Shown one piece after another: positions 12,171 to 23,193 of a stretch of 64,000 bases of DNA. The stretch's first letter is position 1. The number at the start of each line of letters is the position of its first letter. Origin of the DNA: Metarhizium brunneum. Its lineage: Eukaryota > Ascomycota > Sordariomycetes > Hypocreales > Clavicipitaceae. Under the pieces are notes generated by a model, which had not been told where the DNA came from, did not search any database, and worked only from the letters and a program-made list of their open reading frames with translations. The position numbers and the translations under genes are program-made. The DNA is taken from positions 4,092,001 through 4,156,000 of the forward strand of contig NC_089425.1 of assembly GCF_013426205.1 (NCBI RefSeq), in the 5' to 3' direction.

Positions 12171-12806
12171 TCAATATGTCGTCATCCATCGCAGCCATCC
12201 CTTCAACGTCGCCTCAACCATTGCCGTCGAGACACTGCTCATCAAAAATATGGCAAAGGCATTCACCCCCGCACGAGCAGCATCAGAGGCACATGTTTTT
12301 GTTGCGCGTCTCAATGTCCCGGCGGTGGCATAGTTGGCGCTTGGCGAAGTTGATGTGCAGGATGAACTGGTGGACGGGCAGCACTTGTACAAACTGCTAG
12401 ACGAGGTTGACACGCAGCGCTCCGTGAACAAGCAACAGTACGAGTACAGATTGCTCCCATAGGTGCAGCACGTGGCGGAGGAGTGGTTACAAGCATCACC
12501 GCAGACCTTTTCGGACGACAGACAGTTGGTAGTAGAGCTGGGCGAGGTGCTGCATGATCCCGAGCCTGAGCTGGGACCAGATCCCGAACCAGACGAAGAG
12601 GCCGAACCGCTGCCGCTGCTGCCATCACCGCCACTGTGGCCGCCTTGCCACCTTTGGGTGCTCGAGCGACCATGTCGAACCGGCTCGAGCCGATGGCGTT
12701 GTCGAATATCGCCGCTGTATGTACCTGCAGTCAGCGTATTTGCCAAAGGGAGAAGACTAATATGGAGCCCAAGACCAACCGAGAGAGTTTGCCCATTCGG
12801 AGACAT
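12171..12806 (-). CDS. Ser/Gly-rich, Cys-rich putative secreted protein; gene model unresolved
   Basis: The minus-strand frame ending at 12171 encodes a Ser/Gly-rich linker, then a cysteine cluster with two CC pairs and regular spacing (KVCGDACNHSSATCC, YSYCCLFTERC, YKCCPSTSSSC), then Ser/Thr and a moderately hydrophobic tail. This looks like small fungal Cys-rich wall or GPI-type proteins. A good signal peptide, MGKLSRLVLGSILVFSLW, starts at 12796 but in another frame, and that frame meets a TGA after 21 codons. An intron ending GCTGACTGCAG may join parts, but I could not find a donor that restores phase. Either an unseen intron or a frameshift and stop are present. The start 12806 is the in-frame ATG of the Cys-rich frame. 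Its N-terminus is not a clear signal peptide. Confidence 0.4.
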   Translation of the reverse strand: MSPNGQTLSVGLGLHISLLPLANTLTAGTYSGDIRQRHRLEPVRHGRSSTQRWQGGHSGGDGSSGSGSASSSGSGSGPSSGSGSCSTSPSSTTNCLSSEKVCGDACNHSSATCCTYGSNLYSYCCLFTERCVSTSSSSLYKCCPSTSSSCTSTSPSANYATAGTLRRATKTCASDAARAGVNAFAIFLMSSVSTAMVEATLKGWLRWMTTY

Positions 12807-12819
12807 CAAGTGACCTTTG

Positions 12820-14324
12820 CCAAGACAAACAGGCTCTTCATGGTACCAAAGTGCATCCTGGTCATGACAAGACAAGCCGATCAAAATGTCTCCCGAGAGC
12901 AATGGAACACCAAAAAGCGTGACGTGACGATTTGCTTCCCAAACTGGACAACGGTCTCGTTTAAATTCGTACCGCTTCCCACCGCCATCGTGCTCTTGCG
13001 AAAATCTCTTGTCCCTCACCGCGTGAACCACTTGGGCTTGCGAGTTATGCTCATGCAGCCCCGTCAGCCTAACCCAGGATGTGAAAATTAGCTTACAATT
13101 AAAGGTGTGCCACTATACGGCATGGCGTTGTGCGGCTGCGGTTGAGTTGCCCATATGCGCCCCGTGATCCTGTCACAACGGGATCTCATCCCGGCCAAGG
13201 CTGATGGCGTTCAGCCGCCACATTCGCTCCCATGCTGATTTCTTTCACTCAGGAACGATCGTGGCGTTGATCCGTAGTATGGCGTTGGAATATACCGCTC
13301 AAGGAAGCAGCTAGGCTGGCAAGCGTGGCGTGTCTCGGTCGGCCGCAAAGTTGGACACGGGCAATCTAGATGGGTATTTCAGCCTGCCGCGCACGTGCAG
13401 CGGTAGACTGTGATTGGCACTGTTCAGAATAAAAACGACCTACCTGATTCGGTCGTCTGATTCCAAGTCCGACTTTGGCAATTACTAACCTAAATGTTGA
13501 CTCGGGAATAGGCCTTTGTAGCTTTCGGTGTAAGTACTTGGGTAGTTGGGGGTGCTTTAGCCGGCCCCCGAAAGGTATCACAAGCTAGAAAGGCCAAGAT
13601 GTATTTGGAAACGCAGCAAGGTCTTTTCTATGACAAGTTGAAGAGCAAAATTCATTAAATAGGAACATGAAGGCCGAAAGCAGAACATCTATATTTCTAA
13701 GCGTAATGTGTTGAAACTACCTATTGACTGTTTTATCAGAGACCCGCTTTACGAATACTATGAAATTAGCTTCCGTCTGGGGTTTGTTGGGGAGTTGTCC
13801 CTTGTCCCTTTGTCCTGGTGAGTAATTGTTTTATACAAGTCGCATTCAACCGCGCGACAGTTTTCAGATTTAATCCTTGGGTCATGGAGCAAAAAGATAC
13901 ATTTAAATCGGCCAAGCCCGATACCACAGTATAAGTCACCCTGTGTTAAATAAACATGACCTTGGCCCAGTACGATGGATGCCAAGATTGGAAGTCAAGG
14001 CAGAACATTTCGACATGTTACATACTTGCACCTTGCTTCCACTCAACCCTGTAACTCAAGACTGCAGAATTGGCGGCTGCCCGGCCTCCCTCCCGTTCTA
14101 GTTGCGCACTTATCCTGATTCGCGAGTTTTTGTGCCTTCCATGGTATTTTTTATCTCACCGGGGCATTGGCAAATGATTAATTTTACAATCATGATTTGA
14201 TTACATTTTTTGCGTTTTATGCAGTATACTACAACTTTATTATCGTGTCGAAACAAATACAACATCAGTACCGGGTAAGTGGCGGCGAGCCTTCTGCGGC
14301 AGGAGCCAAAAACTTGGTCTCAAC
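12820..14324. other. Intergenic, moderately AT-rich
   Basis: No gene recognised. Short frames only; TA-rich patches near 13,600-14,250 may be decayed sequence. Confidence 0.4.
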
Positions 14325-15366
14325 AAATCAATTGATACTTTCTGCATGCTGTCCTCCTTATTGTAGGGTTCGCCTTGAGGAACTCGATAAAGTCTATTAT
14401 ATATTTGACAATGAGGTCTTTCCAGTACACGTGAACAAGGGCTTAGCCATTTCCAATAAATCTAATGCCGGGCTGCATGAGGGATCCTATATTAAAGTGA
14501 TTTGTCCAAGTCCGTTAGCCCACTTCCCTGTGGTAGCCGTGGGATGAAAAGAGAAGAGGCAAAATAGCGTACGTATCCAACATAAACACCGGTAATACCA
14601 CAGCGCCCAAAGGAGTGAACACTCTCAATCATCTCATTCACAATCTCACTGGTGTCTGTTTCCGCGCCCGTGGCCATGTCCAACCAGTGCAGCCAGCCCT
14701 TGGCGTACTCTCCGACTGGACACTCCTGCACCACATCTGGGCCGCGGCCGTCGCATATTTCCTTGAGTCGGCTGACTACCGTTTTGGAGTTTGGAATGCC
14801 GCTTGATACTGTTTTGAAATCAACTAGTTCCACTCGAGACATGTACTCCCGAGGGAAATGGCTCTTGATACAAGACAGACGCGGCTCCGTATCAACAAAG
14901 ATGATTCGCTTGGTGCCACGGTCAAGAGCAAACACACCAGCCATATGGACGATGGGACCAGCGCCAAATATGGCCACGCTGTCTCCTTTTTCGACGCCGG
15001 TATCCTTGACACAATGGTAGGATGTTGCGAGGACGTCAGAGAGATATAAACCTGCTCCTTATTCCAGTTTACTTTGACAAACTAGGCCACGATGGTGTTG
15101 GAGTTGTCCTTCTCGTCCGGGACATCGTCTGGCAGCTCGAGAAGATTCACGTGTCCAAACGGCACGCGCACATACTCTGCTTGCCCACCTGCAAAGCCCC
15201 CGGTAAGATGCGAATAGCCAAACATGCCCGCGGTTCTATCCCCGTAGATTGCCTTGGCCTTGGCATCCGCATTCGTCTTCTCACATTGCCAAGACTGCTT
15301 CTTCTTGCAGTAGAAACAGTCGCCGCATGCAATCTGGAACGAGGCCACATATCGTTTCCACTCAAA
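14325..15366 (-). pseudogene. Relic of a zinc-dependent alcohol dehydrogenase (FDH-like)
   Basis: Minus-strand similarity to medium-chain zinc alcohol dehydrogenases of the formaldehyde-dehydrogenase-like type. Visible parts: the structural-zinc Cys set (IACGDCFYCKKKQSWQCEKT), GMFGYSHLTGGFAGGQAEYV, LSDVLATSYHCVKDTGV, the cofactor loop VAIFGAGP, ETDTSEIVNEMI and GRCGITGVYVGY, then GIRFIGNG. The N-terminal catalytic-zinc part is missing and the first similarity begins right after an in-frame TAA. The exon junction after VPDEK has no usable donor. The codon after GIRFIGNG, normally Gln, is TAA at 14445-14443, a C-to-T type change. The C-terminal end is present but a 47-bp piece inside it is inverted (14363-14409). 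The enzyme would have oxidised an alcohol with NAD; this copy cannot. Confidence 0.9.
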
Positions 15367-15413
15367 TGCTTAAAGCTTTTTTTCTGCTTCCTTAATACCA
15401 TCTACAAGTTACA

Positions 15414-15719
15414 ATGAAGCCCGCTGTTGTACTCGTGTCTCTGCTGCCGTTTTACAGTGCTACCGTCTCCATCAGCCACAGAGAGACGGCGGAAAGCCTT
15501 CCCGTCATTGAAGGGGACATGTCTCATCACGTCAACGATGCAAGCGAACCACAACCTTCGGCTCGAAGCGGTCTAAGTGCCTCTGGCGCCCAACTCTGCC
15601 AACCAGGGTATCATTTCTACTGCAGCGGCCGTTGCTGCCCGCTCAATCGCTGCTGTGTCAGGCAATGTTGTGGCTCAAGAACCACCCTCTGTGGTGCTGA
15701 CAGACTATGCTATATCTAG
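15414..15719 (+). CDS. Small secreted cysteine-rich protein (10 Cys)
   Basis: A single-exon frame of 101 residues with an ATG in ACAATGA context. The N-terminal 17-19 residues (MKPAVVLVSLLPFYSATVS) form a signal peptide. A charged pro-like region follows, then a C-terminal module with ten Cys in about 40 residues: one Cys, one Cys, three CC pairs (GRCCPL, NRCCVR, QCCGS), then two single Cys. The even count and tight spacing suggest a disulfide-knotted exported peptide. The family is not recognised. Such proteins are often called effector candidates, but role is unknown. The gene lies divergent to the ADH relic, only about 50 bp from its end. Confidence 0.6.
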   Translation: MKPAVVLVSLLPFYSATVSISHRETAESLPVIEGDMSHHVNDASEPQPSARSGLSASGAQLCQPGYHFYCSGRCCPLNRCCVRQCCGSRTTLCGADRLCYI

Positions 15720-16777
15720 GCTGGCCATCCATCTGGCTGGCGGCCTTGCAAATTGGCACTGAGTGGATAAACAAGTTGAGGGCCCATTAGATTTTGTCAG
15801 ATCACTGCAGGCTTTTGGGATGCTGCTACATGTATTGCAAGTTGGATGTGCAGTCTCTACTAGCACACCTCGAATATAAGCTTATTGCAAGTCGAAAATC
15901 TTGTTCCTGTATATAAAATTTCAGATGTCGATAGTTTTCATATAATCGTTTTATAAAACTCAACGGTCGACATCATGATTTTACTCTGTACGCATAAGAA
16001 CGCACTGATTGTGCCGTAGCGGGCTGGTCACTCCAGCGGGCAGACTCTATTTACTAATATAAGGTTCGGCACAAGAAGCTGCCAGATAAGAGTGCTGCTA
16101 GTATCTTACCTTCTAGTATATTGGAGGTAAGGCTAAGGGAAGCGATTCCCAACAGATCAAAGCTTATAGTCGACCGGAATATCACCAATCTTTCCCGACG
16201 TGCTCTAATAATCCTCCACCACAACAGTCACTAGACCCCAAGGAAGGGGAGGTGTATTCTGACCGCTGCCGTGTTTGGGTCTTGTGTATTGCTAATTTAG
16301 CGACGCAATCCCTCCTCACAGGGAAACGCGTGGTTGGCTGTTGTGACCGTCTTGTAGCATCAATGACAGTGCCGCCAGGAATTGCACATTCCTGTGAGCC
16401 AGGCAGAAGCCAGAGTTGCCGCTTGTATACACCGCAAATGTCTGATGCATGGAAAAGGTTTAATCAGTCACAAGAAATTGAACTGTTCAGCATCTATTTC
16501 TTCCAGGACGAAAAAGTGCGACAGAAGCCCTCTCGTCATGCTAGCCCACTTGCTATGCATCTATCCCAGGCACGTTATGCATGACCTGACGTCATAATGC
16601 AACAGGCCATGATATCACCAGAGGACTAGTTGTAGGTAGTAAGACGATGAGCTTGGTATTTTACTGGAAGCTATGCAGATTGTTAAATGGCGTCATTCCA
16701 CGGTTTTAAGTAAGCTGCATACAGCTACTAATTGAGATCTGGCAACACCACCGGCATCTTTACTATCCAAACTCCCT
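15720..16777. other. Intergenic, AT-rich in part
   Basis: No gene is recognised between the two small secreted proteins. The region near 15,860-16,150 is rich in TA dinucleotides. Confidence 0.4.
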
Positions 16778-17205
16778 TTACTCCTGGAGAAACAATCAAA
16801 TCAGCAACTTTCGCGGTGTCTCTTAAGATACAAGCACTTACGCATTTCTATACGATCCGACAAGGGACTACGTTAGCAGACATTCTCTCAACTTCATTTC
16901 GCATTGCTTATATACTTACGCCGATCCACTGCAGTACGTTCAAGTTAGCGTCATATCTGGTTCGTGATTGCAGTACCATGAAGAGCATGAGGAGTACATA
17001 CAGCATCGAACGGAACACCAAGGATTTTGACCTGACCCCTACATCCAACATTGCACTTGCATGCAGGGAAGGTGATATTTTCAATGCCGCCGTTATTAGC
17101 GACACCACACATAGAGCCTTTCGTGGTAGGGCATGCGACGTCTCCGGTGAGAAGGCCAGCCGCAGAAGCGGTGGCAATGAGTGACAGGACGATAGAAAAT
17201 TGCAT
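16778..17205 (-). CDS. Small secreted Cys-containing protein, several introns likely
   Basis: Exon 1 (17205-17002) starts at an ATG and encodes a signal peptide (MQFSIVLSLIATASAAGLL) followed by a five-Cys segment (VACPTTKGSMCGVANNGG, FPACKCNVGCRG). A GTATGT donor with a CTAAC branch and CAG acceptor leads to TGG ATC GGC at 16928-16920. That frame can stop at 16908, or a canonical GTAAGT donor directly follows and splices to a 6-nt exon (AAATGC, 16847-16842). A third intron then splices to GAG TAA at 16783-16778. The four-exon model is preferred because it gives an even six Cys in a 74-residue protein, but RNA is needed to decide. Exon 1 is solid. The family is not recognised. Confidence 0.5.
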
Positions 17206-18340
17206 ATCCGCGATGTATTGGATTTTGAACCAAGCAGTGTAAGTGATTTGTGAGTGTGAGTGTCAGTGTGTGTGGTTGATTCTGATGAGGATGAGAGGCG
17301 GTTTCGAGAGCGGATGTCCTCGGCTTATATACTTCGCTGACGACTCGGCGCGAGCAATTGGTTTCAATCCCAGTTTGACTATCGCAGGAACAAAAGTGAC
17401 CCAAGGCTGCATAATGAGTTGTGGCCATGAGTACACGTACCCTCCAGCTTGATCACACAGCATGGCCAGTTTATGTTGTCTCATTCCACTATCACACACT
17501 GGAATGCGCGCTTACCTGTGAGTCTGTGACACCACACCATATTTTATGCTCGTTCCACCAGAAGGGTCATCCAGGTCCATCATCTTCATGGCCGGGTCTG
17601 TGCCTATCATCTATGGGCGTAGTCACGTAGACACACCTTATATCATATTTTTTGAGAAGAGATTCACTCAGTGTAAGAAAAGAGTTGAAGCCCGCGATAT
17701 AACGAAATAGGGAGACTTTCCCGGGAAACAAATTCTTTATACGATCTGCTAACTATACTTAGGATTGTTCTTCGGGGGGCACCATTCCCCGCACGCCGGT
17801 TGACCTCTGGACGTTGCAGCGAATACTACCATTTCTATTTCGAGATTTCACCGCATGCCGACGGGTGTGGTATATTATCCTCTTATGCTTGAGTCGTCAC
17901 TCGGTCAATGTAGAGTTCCGAATCTGGTCAGATCTGCACGGCTCGTCACCTGAATGGCAGAGGCATCGCCCAATCCAGGACTGTTGCCGGAAGACCGGAG
18001 GCAGAAATCGGGTGGGAATTGATGAGCCTATTGGCTCATCATTTCTGACTAATTCTAGTTCATCTACGCACGTAACCTACACATGCAACTTTATGACTAA
18101 TCTTGGCTCCTTTGCCAACCACCTCTCGGCACTCGATGTAGGCAGAGCTACATGAATATGAACGCCGACCTTCTTACATTCATATCACATTGGGTTTACC
18201 ATTATCCAGAGAACCACATATTCATATAACATGTTCATGCATGTATTCAAGGTAAGTGAATCAAATTATGTCACGGATTTGAGCAATCCCATGTATCCTG
18301 AGGTTCTGAACTGCTCCCCTTCGGCACCTAGGCTCTTTTA
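17206..18340. other. Intergenic
   Basis: Upstream of the small secreted protein gene. A GTGTGAGTGT-like stretch near 17,243-17,280 is simple sequence. No gene is recognised. Confidence 0.4.
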
Positions 18341-18608
18341 TGTTACGTGTTACACGGTTGGCACACAACAAAGGGCGTTAGGCCAACAAAGGTTACACAA
18401 CAACAAAGGCAACGGTCACGAGGCCCGAAGTCGGTCACAAGCGAGGGTTGCCTCAGGCACACAGCCCTCACCGACTTCTTGTATTTATAGGGGCCCTTGG
18501 TCCCTCAAGGCCTCGTGCCAAACCAAGGACCTTTGATAACCCAAAGTCGATTATTATAGATTGAATTGAACCCTCTATTCCAAGCCCAGTTGCCCTGCCC
18601 TTGTCACA
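18341..18608. repeat. LTR-like element, copy 1 (possible solo LTR)
   Basis: A 268-bp stretch begins TGTTACG and ends TTGTCACA. It contains a TATA-like motif (TATTTATAGG) and resembles the stretch at 23194-23420 in several blocks: CCCTCACCG, AAGGACCTTT and CCCTTGTCACA. The second copy is richer in T and A where this one has C and G. TG...CA ends and one TATA-type site fit an LTR, but no target-site duplication is visible, so the ends are approximate. Confidence 0.4.
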
Positions 18609-19402
18609 TTACGCCATGTAACTTCTGGGTTACAAGAGAAGTCCATCCCTCCCTCAAAAGAGGCTTTAGTACGTCTGTCTGCAGGCAGTTGCCGATACGC
18701 TCATCCTGTTCTGTGCTGTGAACTGGCATGTGCTGCCTGTTCCATCTGACCGTTCGGCGAGTACTTGAAAATTTCCCTTGTTCTTCAGACTCGGCACACG
18801 GAGAATATTTACAGCTATACGTCCGAGTTGATGGATTTCTACACAAACATCTGCACTGCATCATCGCTGAGTCGGCATGGTGCCGTCAGTGATTGTGAAA
18901 GGTCCTTTCTCGATACAGCTGTCGAAATCGTCTTTATCATGTGCCCTGTACAGTCAACAGATGCAGTAGCTAATTTTTGGCCATGTGAAAGAGAAGAGGC
19001 GACAACATGTTACATGTACAACCACTTTTCTGATATAGAACAGCAGCTTTCTGCGGCTGGCACCACTTAACATGGCGTGTTTAAAGTGAAGTTTCTTATA
19101 CTAAGATTCTCTATCGCCGGTGTTAAAAGCAAGTTAAAAACCCTAACCTTGAACTTTTTATGAAAGGCTCTAAAATTCCTCTCTTTCTTGATACGGATAT
19201 GAAAGACGACACCAAGAATTTATTCGGCTAGTAATACTGGGAAGTATATGTGAGTTAGGGTATTGGCCAGATATCTATCTGGATATTAGGCATGAAGTCC
19301 AGTGTTATTTTCTTTGTTTCTATTTTTATCTCCTCACAGTAATACTAAAATATGCCGTTCGCGTTCGTGTCTGGCTCTTGTATTACCTGAAATCCAACCA
19401 TT
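18609..19402. other. Intergenic
   Basis: No gene recognised. The 86-codon minus frame at 18604-18864 has no family features. Confidence 0.4.
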
Positions 19403-21937
19403 TTAATCTATATCACCAAGTAGGTGGCTTGATTGATGTGCGACGTCTCCAAGATCCAGCCTCTGTGCACATTGTCTATCGTCCACAACCCTTTCCTTCT
19501 TGCTTTTCTTCTTCTTCTTTTTTACAGGCGTACAAGTATTCGAAAGATTATCCACCGTATCTTGCGCAGAGAATACATACCCTGTGTCATCGGGATGATA
19601 GCTTTCGGGAGGGACATCATTTTGAAGCGAGTCTACATGGGTCTCGGTCTCGACTTGGCCATCTTGGGTCTGGTCCGCTGCCATCTTTCCCGAATCGATA
19701 TCCTCAACCTCAAGCTCACCTAGATTTTGTGTACTGTCCTCGGTGATTGTGTCCTCGTATGAGCCGCCTGAAGGACAAGCCGGCGAATGATGAACATTGT
19801 GCCTCCTGAGCTCAGCCTTGCTGCCTTCAAGAACTGCAAGCTTCTCTTGAATGCGCCTTCGCTCTGAAGCCGAATATTCGCTTTCCGCAGCTAAGCAAAG
19901 AGTTTCCTCATCATCGAGTCCAAATACTGCGTCTGACTGAAAAATGAACGGAAGTCTACTAATAAGACGACATTCGACAGCTAGCACACTGATGTCGTCT
20001 ATGAGCCTCTTACTAGCGAGCTTTCAAACAGAACTTCGTGTTAGCATATTGTTTGAATGTCCCAGCAACAATTAGAAACAGACGAGTTAGAAAGCAGTAG
20101 GAAGAATGCTCACTTTGTAATATGCTTCCGCGTAATCGATTGCCAGGCTGCACGCATAAGATTCCATGTCCACTTCAGTATGATCTTCCAACTGAGCAAT
20201 TAATGCAGAGGGATTCATGTACACGTTTTGAACCACAGGGCTTATTTCGTCGTCTCCCAACAGCATCCTAAATCCCTCTCTGAGCTTATGTCGGCGTCGG
20301 TCCTCCTGGATCTTCTGAACAGTGTCTGTCAGATAGTGATTGTATGTAATCGGATGGACTGTACGGTGCGGTAGGAGCAGTTTCTGGAATTCGGAGTCCA
20401 GGTCGTCGCTGAGACTGTCAATAGCCTTATTAATAACCTGGAGGATTCCTTCTGCCGTCTCTTCAACTGCGACGTGCTCCGCGATGGTTTTTGCTACTTC
20501 ATAGACGATTCTGAGGACATCGCTCTTCACATCTGCAACAATGCCGTCCCACGGCTGACACTGTTCTATAAAGAGCTCTCCGATGATGAGTGGATTGAAG
20601 GTGCCAGGCAATTCACGCCCTCTGTTTCGTCTCATTAAATCCTTGACCTCGCCCATGTATGAAGATCTCGTAATCTGACGTCCAGAAAGTTTCGCTTCAT
20701 CTTCAGAGTCGACTATAATTTTGTTCTGGCCGCGTTGACGTACCGTTTGGGCGAAGAGTGTAAGAGTCTCTTGCACACGGGCTCTGAGGCGCTTTCGATA
20801 ACCTTCATCAGTTTTGGCGCTACCAAAGAATACATTATTGTATTCTCCATCCACAGCAGCCCGCATAATTGCTGTGAAGTCTCGGCTGACTTGAAATAGA
20901 TACCTGCGTTGCTCCGCTGGCGTAGTACGCGCTGTACCCAGTCGGTTCAAGTGGTTCCGGCAATTCGTAATCTCGATGTCAATGTCCTGAACAAAACTTG
21001 GCAGATGTTGTAATATCTGGTCCTTCAAAACGTTACTGAGCTTTGGCCTTAGTGATTGCACTCCCAGATATTTGTTATCTAAAGCAGCCCACGGCCAAGC
21101 TGAGAAAAATGCCTCTTCAGCCTCGTCTCGCTCATTCGAACTGGCGTGCCTCATCTTAAAGTCTCGGTTCTTTAAGACGTGCCAACCAAGGCGAAAAAAT
21201 ACATCCTGGTTTTGCGCCAGTCGAATGTAGGCAGCCTCGCTGTCAGATCCAGAGTCCAATGTATCTGGCTTCGTGATGAGGCCAAGGGTCCGGAGACCAT
21301 GCGGATCAAGCTCGCGAGCCATCTCGGTGATCTCCTGTAAAGCAAAGTCGCTTTTTGCCGACACTACAGCAAGTATAATGCTCCGAGGTCTTTTGACGTA
21401 ATCGCGAACCATCTTGCTTACTATGAGTGCATCTTCGGCGGATTGGTCTCGATTGCCTGCTCGAAACAGCCCTGGAAGATCAACCATGGTCAGATGTGGT
21501 TGAACTGGCCCACATAACTCTATTCGTAGGACATCGGTGCTGAATTTTCTTGTTTCTGAAAGGTTCATGGCTTCCTTTGCCTTTTCAACGATAGTACCAA
21601 TGTCGGGCTCAGAAGATTGAGTGTCGACGCTGAAGCCTCTAAGCTGTGCTTTCTCCTCGGCTGATCTCTCCGGATCAGGATTGATGGAAATTTTAACAGC
21701 GTTTTGAGCATGACGGCGAAGGATCAGTTCAGTAGGAAATCGAGTGCAAAGGTTATCTTTAGTTGGGAAAGTCATGCCGGAGATTGCCTCAAGAACAGAG
21801 CTTTTCCCAGCAGACTGATCTCCGCAGACCACGATTTCCGGCAAGTCAACATACTTGCCCAGTCCCCTGGATCGTAGCTTGTCAATTACATCGAGCAGGT
21901 TTCGGTGCTCGGGGGATTGGAGCGCTATAGTCCTCAT
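19403..21937 (-). CDS. Dynamin-like large GTPase (fungal Mx/Vps1-like family)
   Basis: Two exons, 21937-20114 and 20020-19403, separated by a 93-nt GTGAGC...AG intron in phase 0, give 813 residues. The GTPase domain shows G1 GDQSAGKSS (residues 39-47), the G2 region CTRFPTEL, G3 DLPG (153-156) and G4 TKPD (222-225). A middle/stalk region and a GTPase effector domain follow, the latter running across the intron (VDMESYACSLAIDYAEAYYK). The C-terminal 120 residues are a poorly conserved acidic tail ending in a lysine run (VKKKKKKSKKERV). No PH domain is seen. This type is common in multiple copies in filamentous fungi. Roles in membrane remodelling are known only for a few relatives, so this one is unassigned. 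The frame is intact. Confidence 0.93.
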
Positions 21938-22334
21938 CTTTTTCGTGTATCTTCGGCTCCAATAAAGGATTTAATGTCCAGAGGTAAGAGGAGAAGAAGA
22001 GAAGAGAGCGGGGTTACTGATAAGACAATACTCCAATGAATACTTGAAGATTTAGGTTGGGCATCAACTGCGTGTCTCAAGTACGTGGCATTGGCCAGCC
22101 TTCCGCATAAATAGTGGTGCCGATGCTGCGAAGTCACTACAGCTGTGACAAGGGTACAATACAGAAGACTTGGAGTAAAAGACTCAGTTGCAGACGTAAT
22201 GTCGAATAGCGTCAAAGGCCCTTAATTTTCCCAGAGGAAGGAAGGGAATAGTGACTACTATATATACCTGAAGGGAACGTCTGTGCCTAGGGCTCTTGCC
22301 CGGTCATGTGTTCAATCTGTGTAACCAATAGGTC
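21938..22334. other. Dynamin promoter side, intergenic
   Basis: Upstream flank of the dynamin-like gene. No second gene is seen. Confidence 0.4.
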
Positions 22335-22590
22335 ATTTGTTGGTGAAGCCCCTTTGTTGGGTTTCAAATTTGTTGGGCCTTTTCCGTGTAACAACAACTG
22401 AGATCTTCAGTTGACATTCGACCAGTCAAAATGAAGAGATTGCTGCAAACCTTGAATGCTCCTAGGGAGCGATAGCGCCAAGCACCGAGGGGGTCTCGTG
22501 CCCTCGTCCAGTAGCAGTGGAAGTGTGGCAAGGGCTTCAGAACTTTGATAAAAGGTCTTGAAAACAAGGGTTGAAATTCAACCAACAAAT
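22335..22590. repeat. Small element with 9-bp inverted ends (LTR or MITE-like)
   Basis: ATTTGTTGG at 22335-22343 is a perfect inverted match to CCAACAAAT at 22582-22590, bounding 256 bp. The inner TGTTGG...CCAACA would also suit a TG...CA LTR. No clear target-site duplication and no coding capacity are seen, so identity as a transposable element is tentative. Confidence 0.35.
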
Positions 22591-23193
22591 CTCTTGGGAA
22601 TCAAGGATTCGTAGTTTCTTCCAAGGTCCATGAGGCAGGAAGCCCTTATTTCTACAGAGTACGTGAGCCACTCGGGGCTGGATGCCGCAGACGCCAAAGG
22701 CTTCCAACTAGGTCTTGATCCCTTGTGTAACTATCGTCGGGTTCAAGGTTCGGCCCATGCCTTCATGGCAACGTGTCATCCGTGTAACATCCCGGGCCAG
22801 TTGGCCACGACAACATCAGCCTGCTGCGGACATATCCTATGGGGCGTTGGGGTTACAGGGAGAGGAACATGCAGTTGTCAACGTCAACTACGCTAAAAGT
22901 CGCCAGTAGAGCACAATTGGTTGACTTTATATCTTGAAAGGCATTGATTTTAGCGACTTGCCTGCGTCGCGGGACAAGTTTACGCATAATCAAGGCGTTT
23001 TTTACCATGTAATCTAGACACTTCTTTTTACTACACTTACATCTGGGTCAATGATGTGAATCAATGCAATTCGGCAGGTACACTCCTGCCATTTCTAACC
23101 TATTCAATAAGCTTGGTCATCCTCGAATGTGTTCATTTGACCTGCTCTTAGGTATTAAAACCTTACTACTTACCTTTCTTGATTTGCTCTCTC

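Noticed and set aside
14197..14547. 116-codon plus frame containing RVRLEELDKVYY
   Set aside because: The plus-strand ADH similarity covers only 47 bp and is better explained as an inverted piece of the minus-strand relic.
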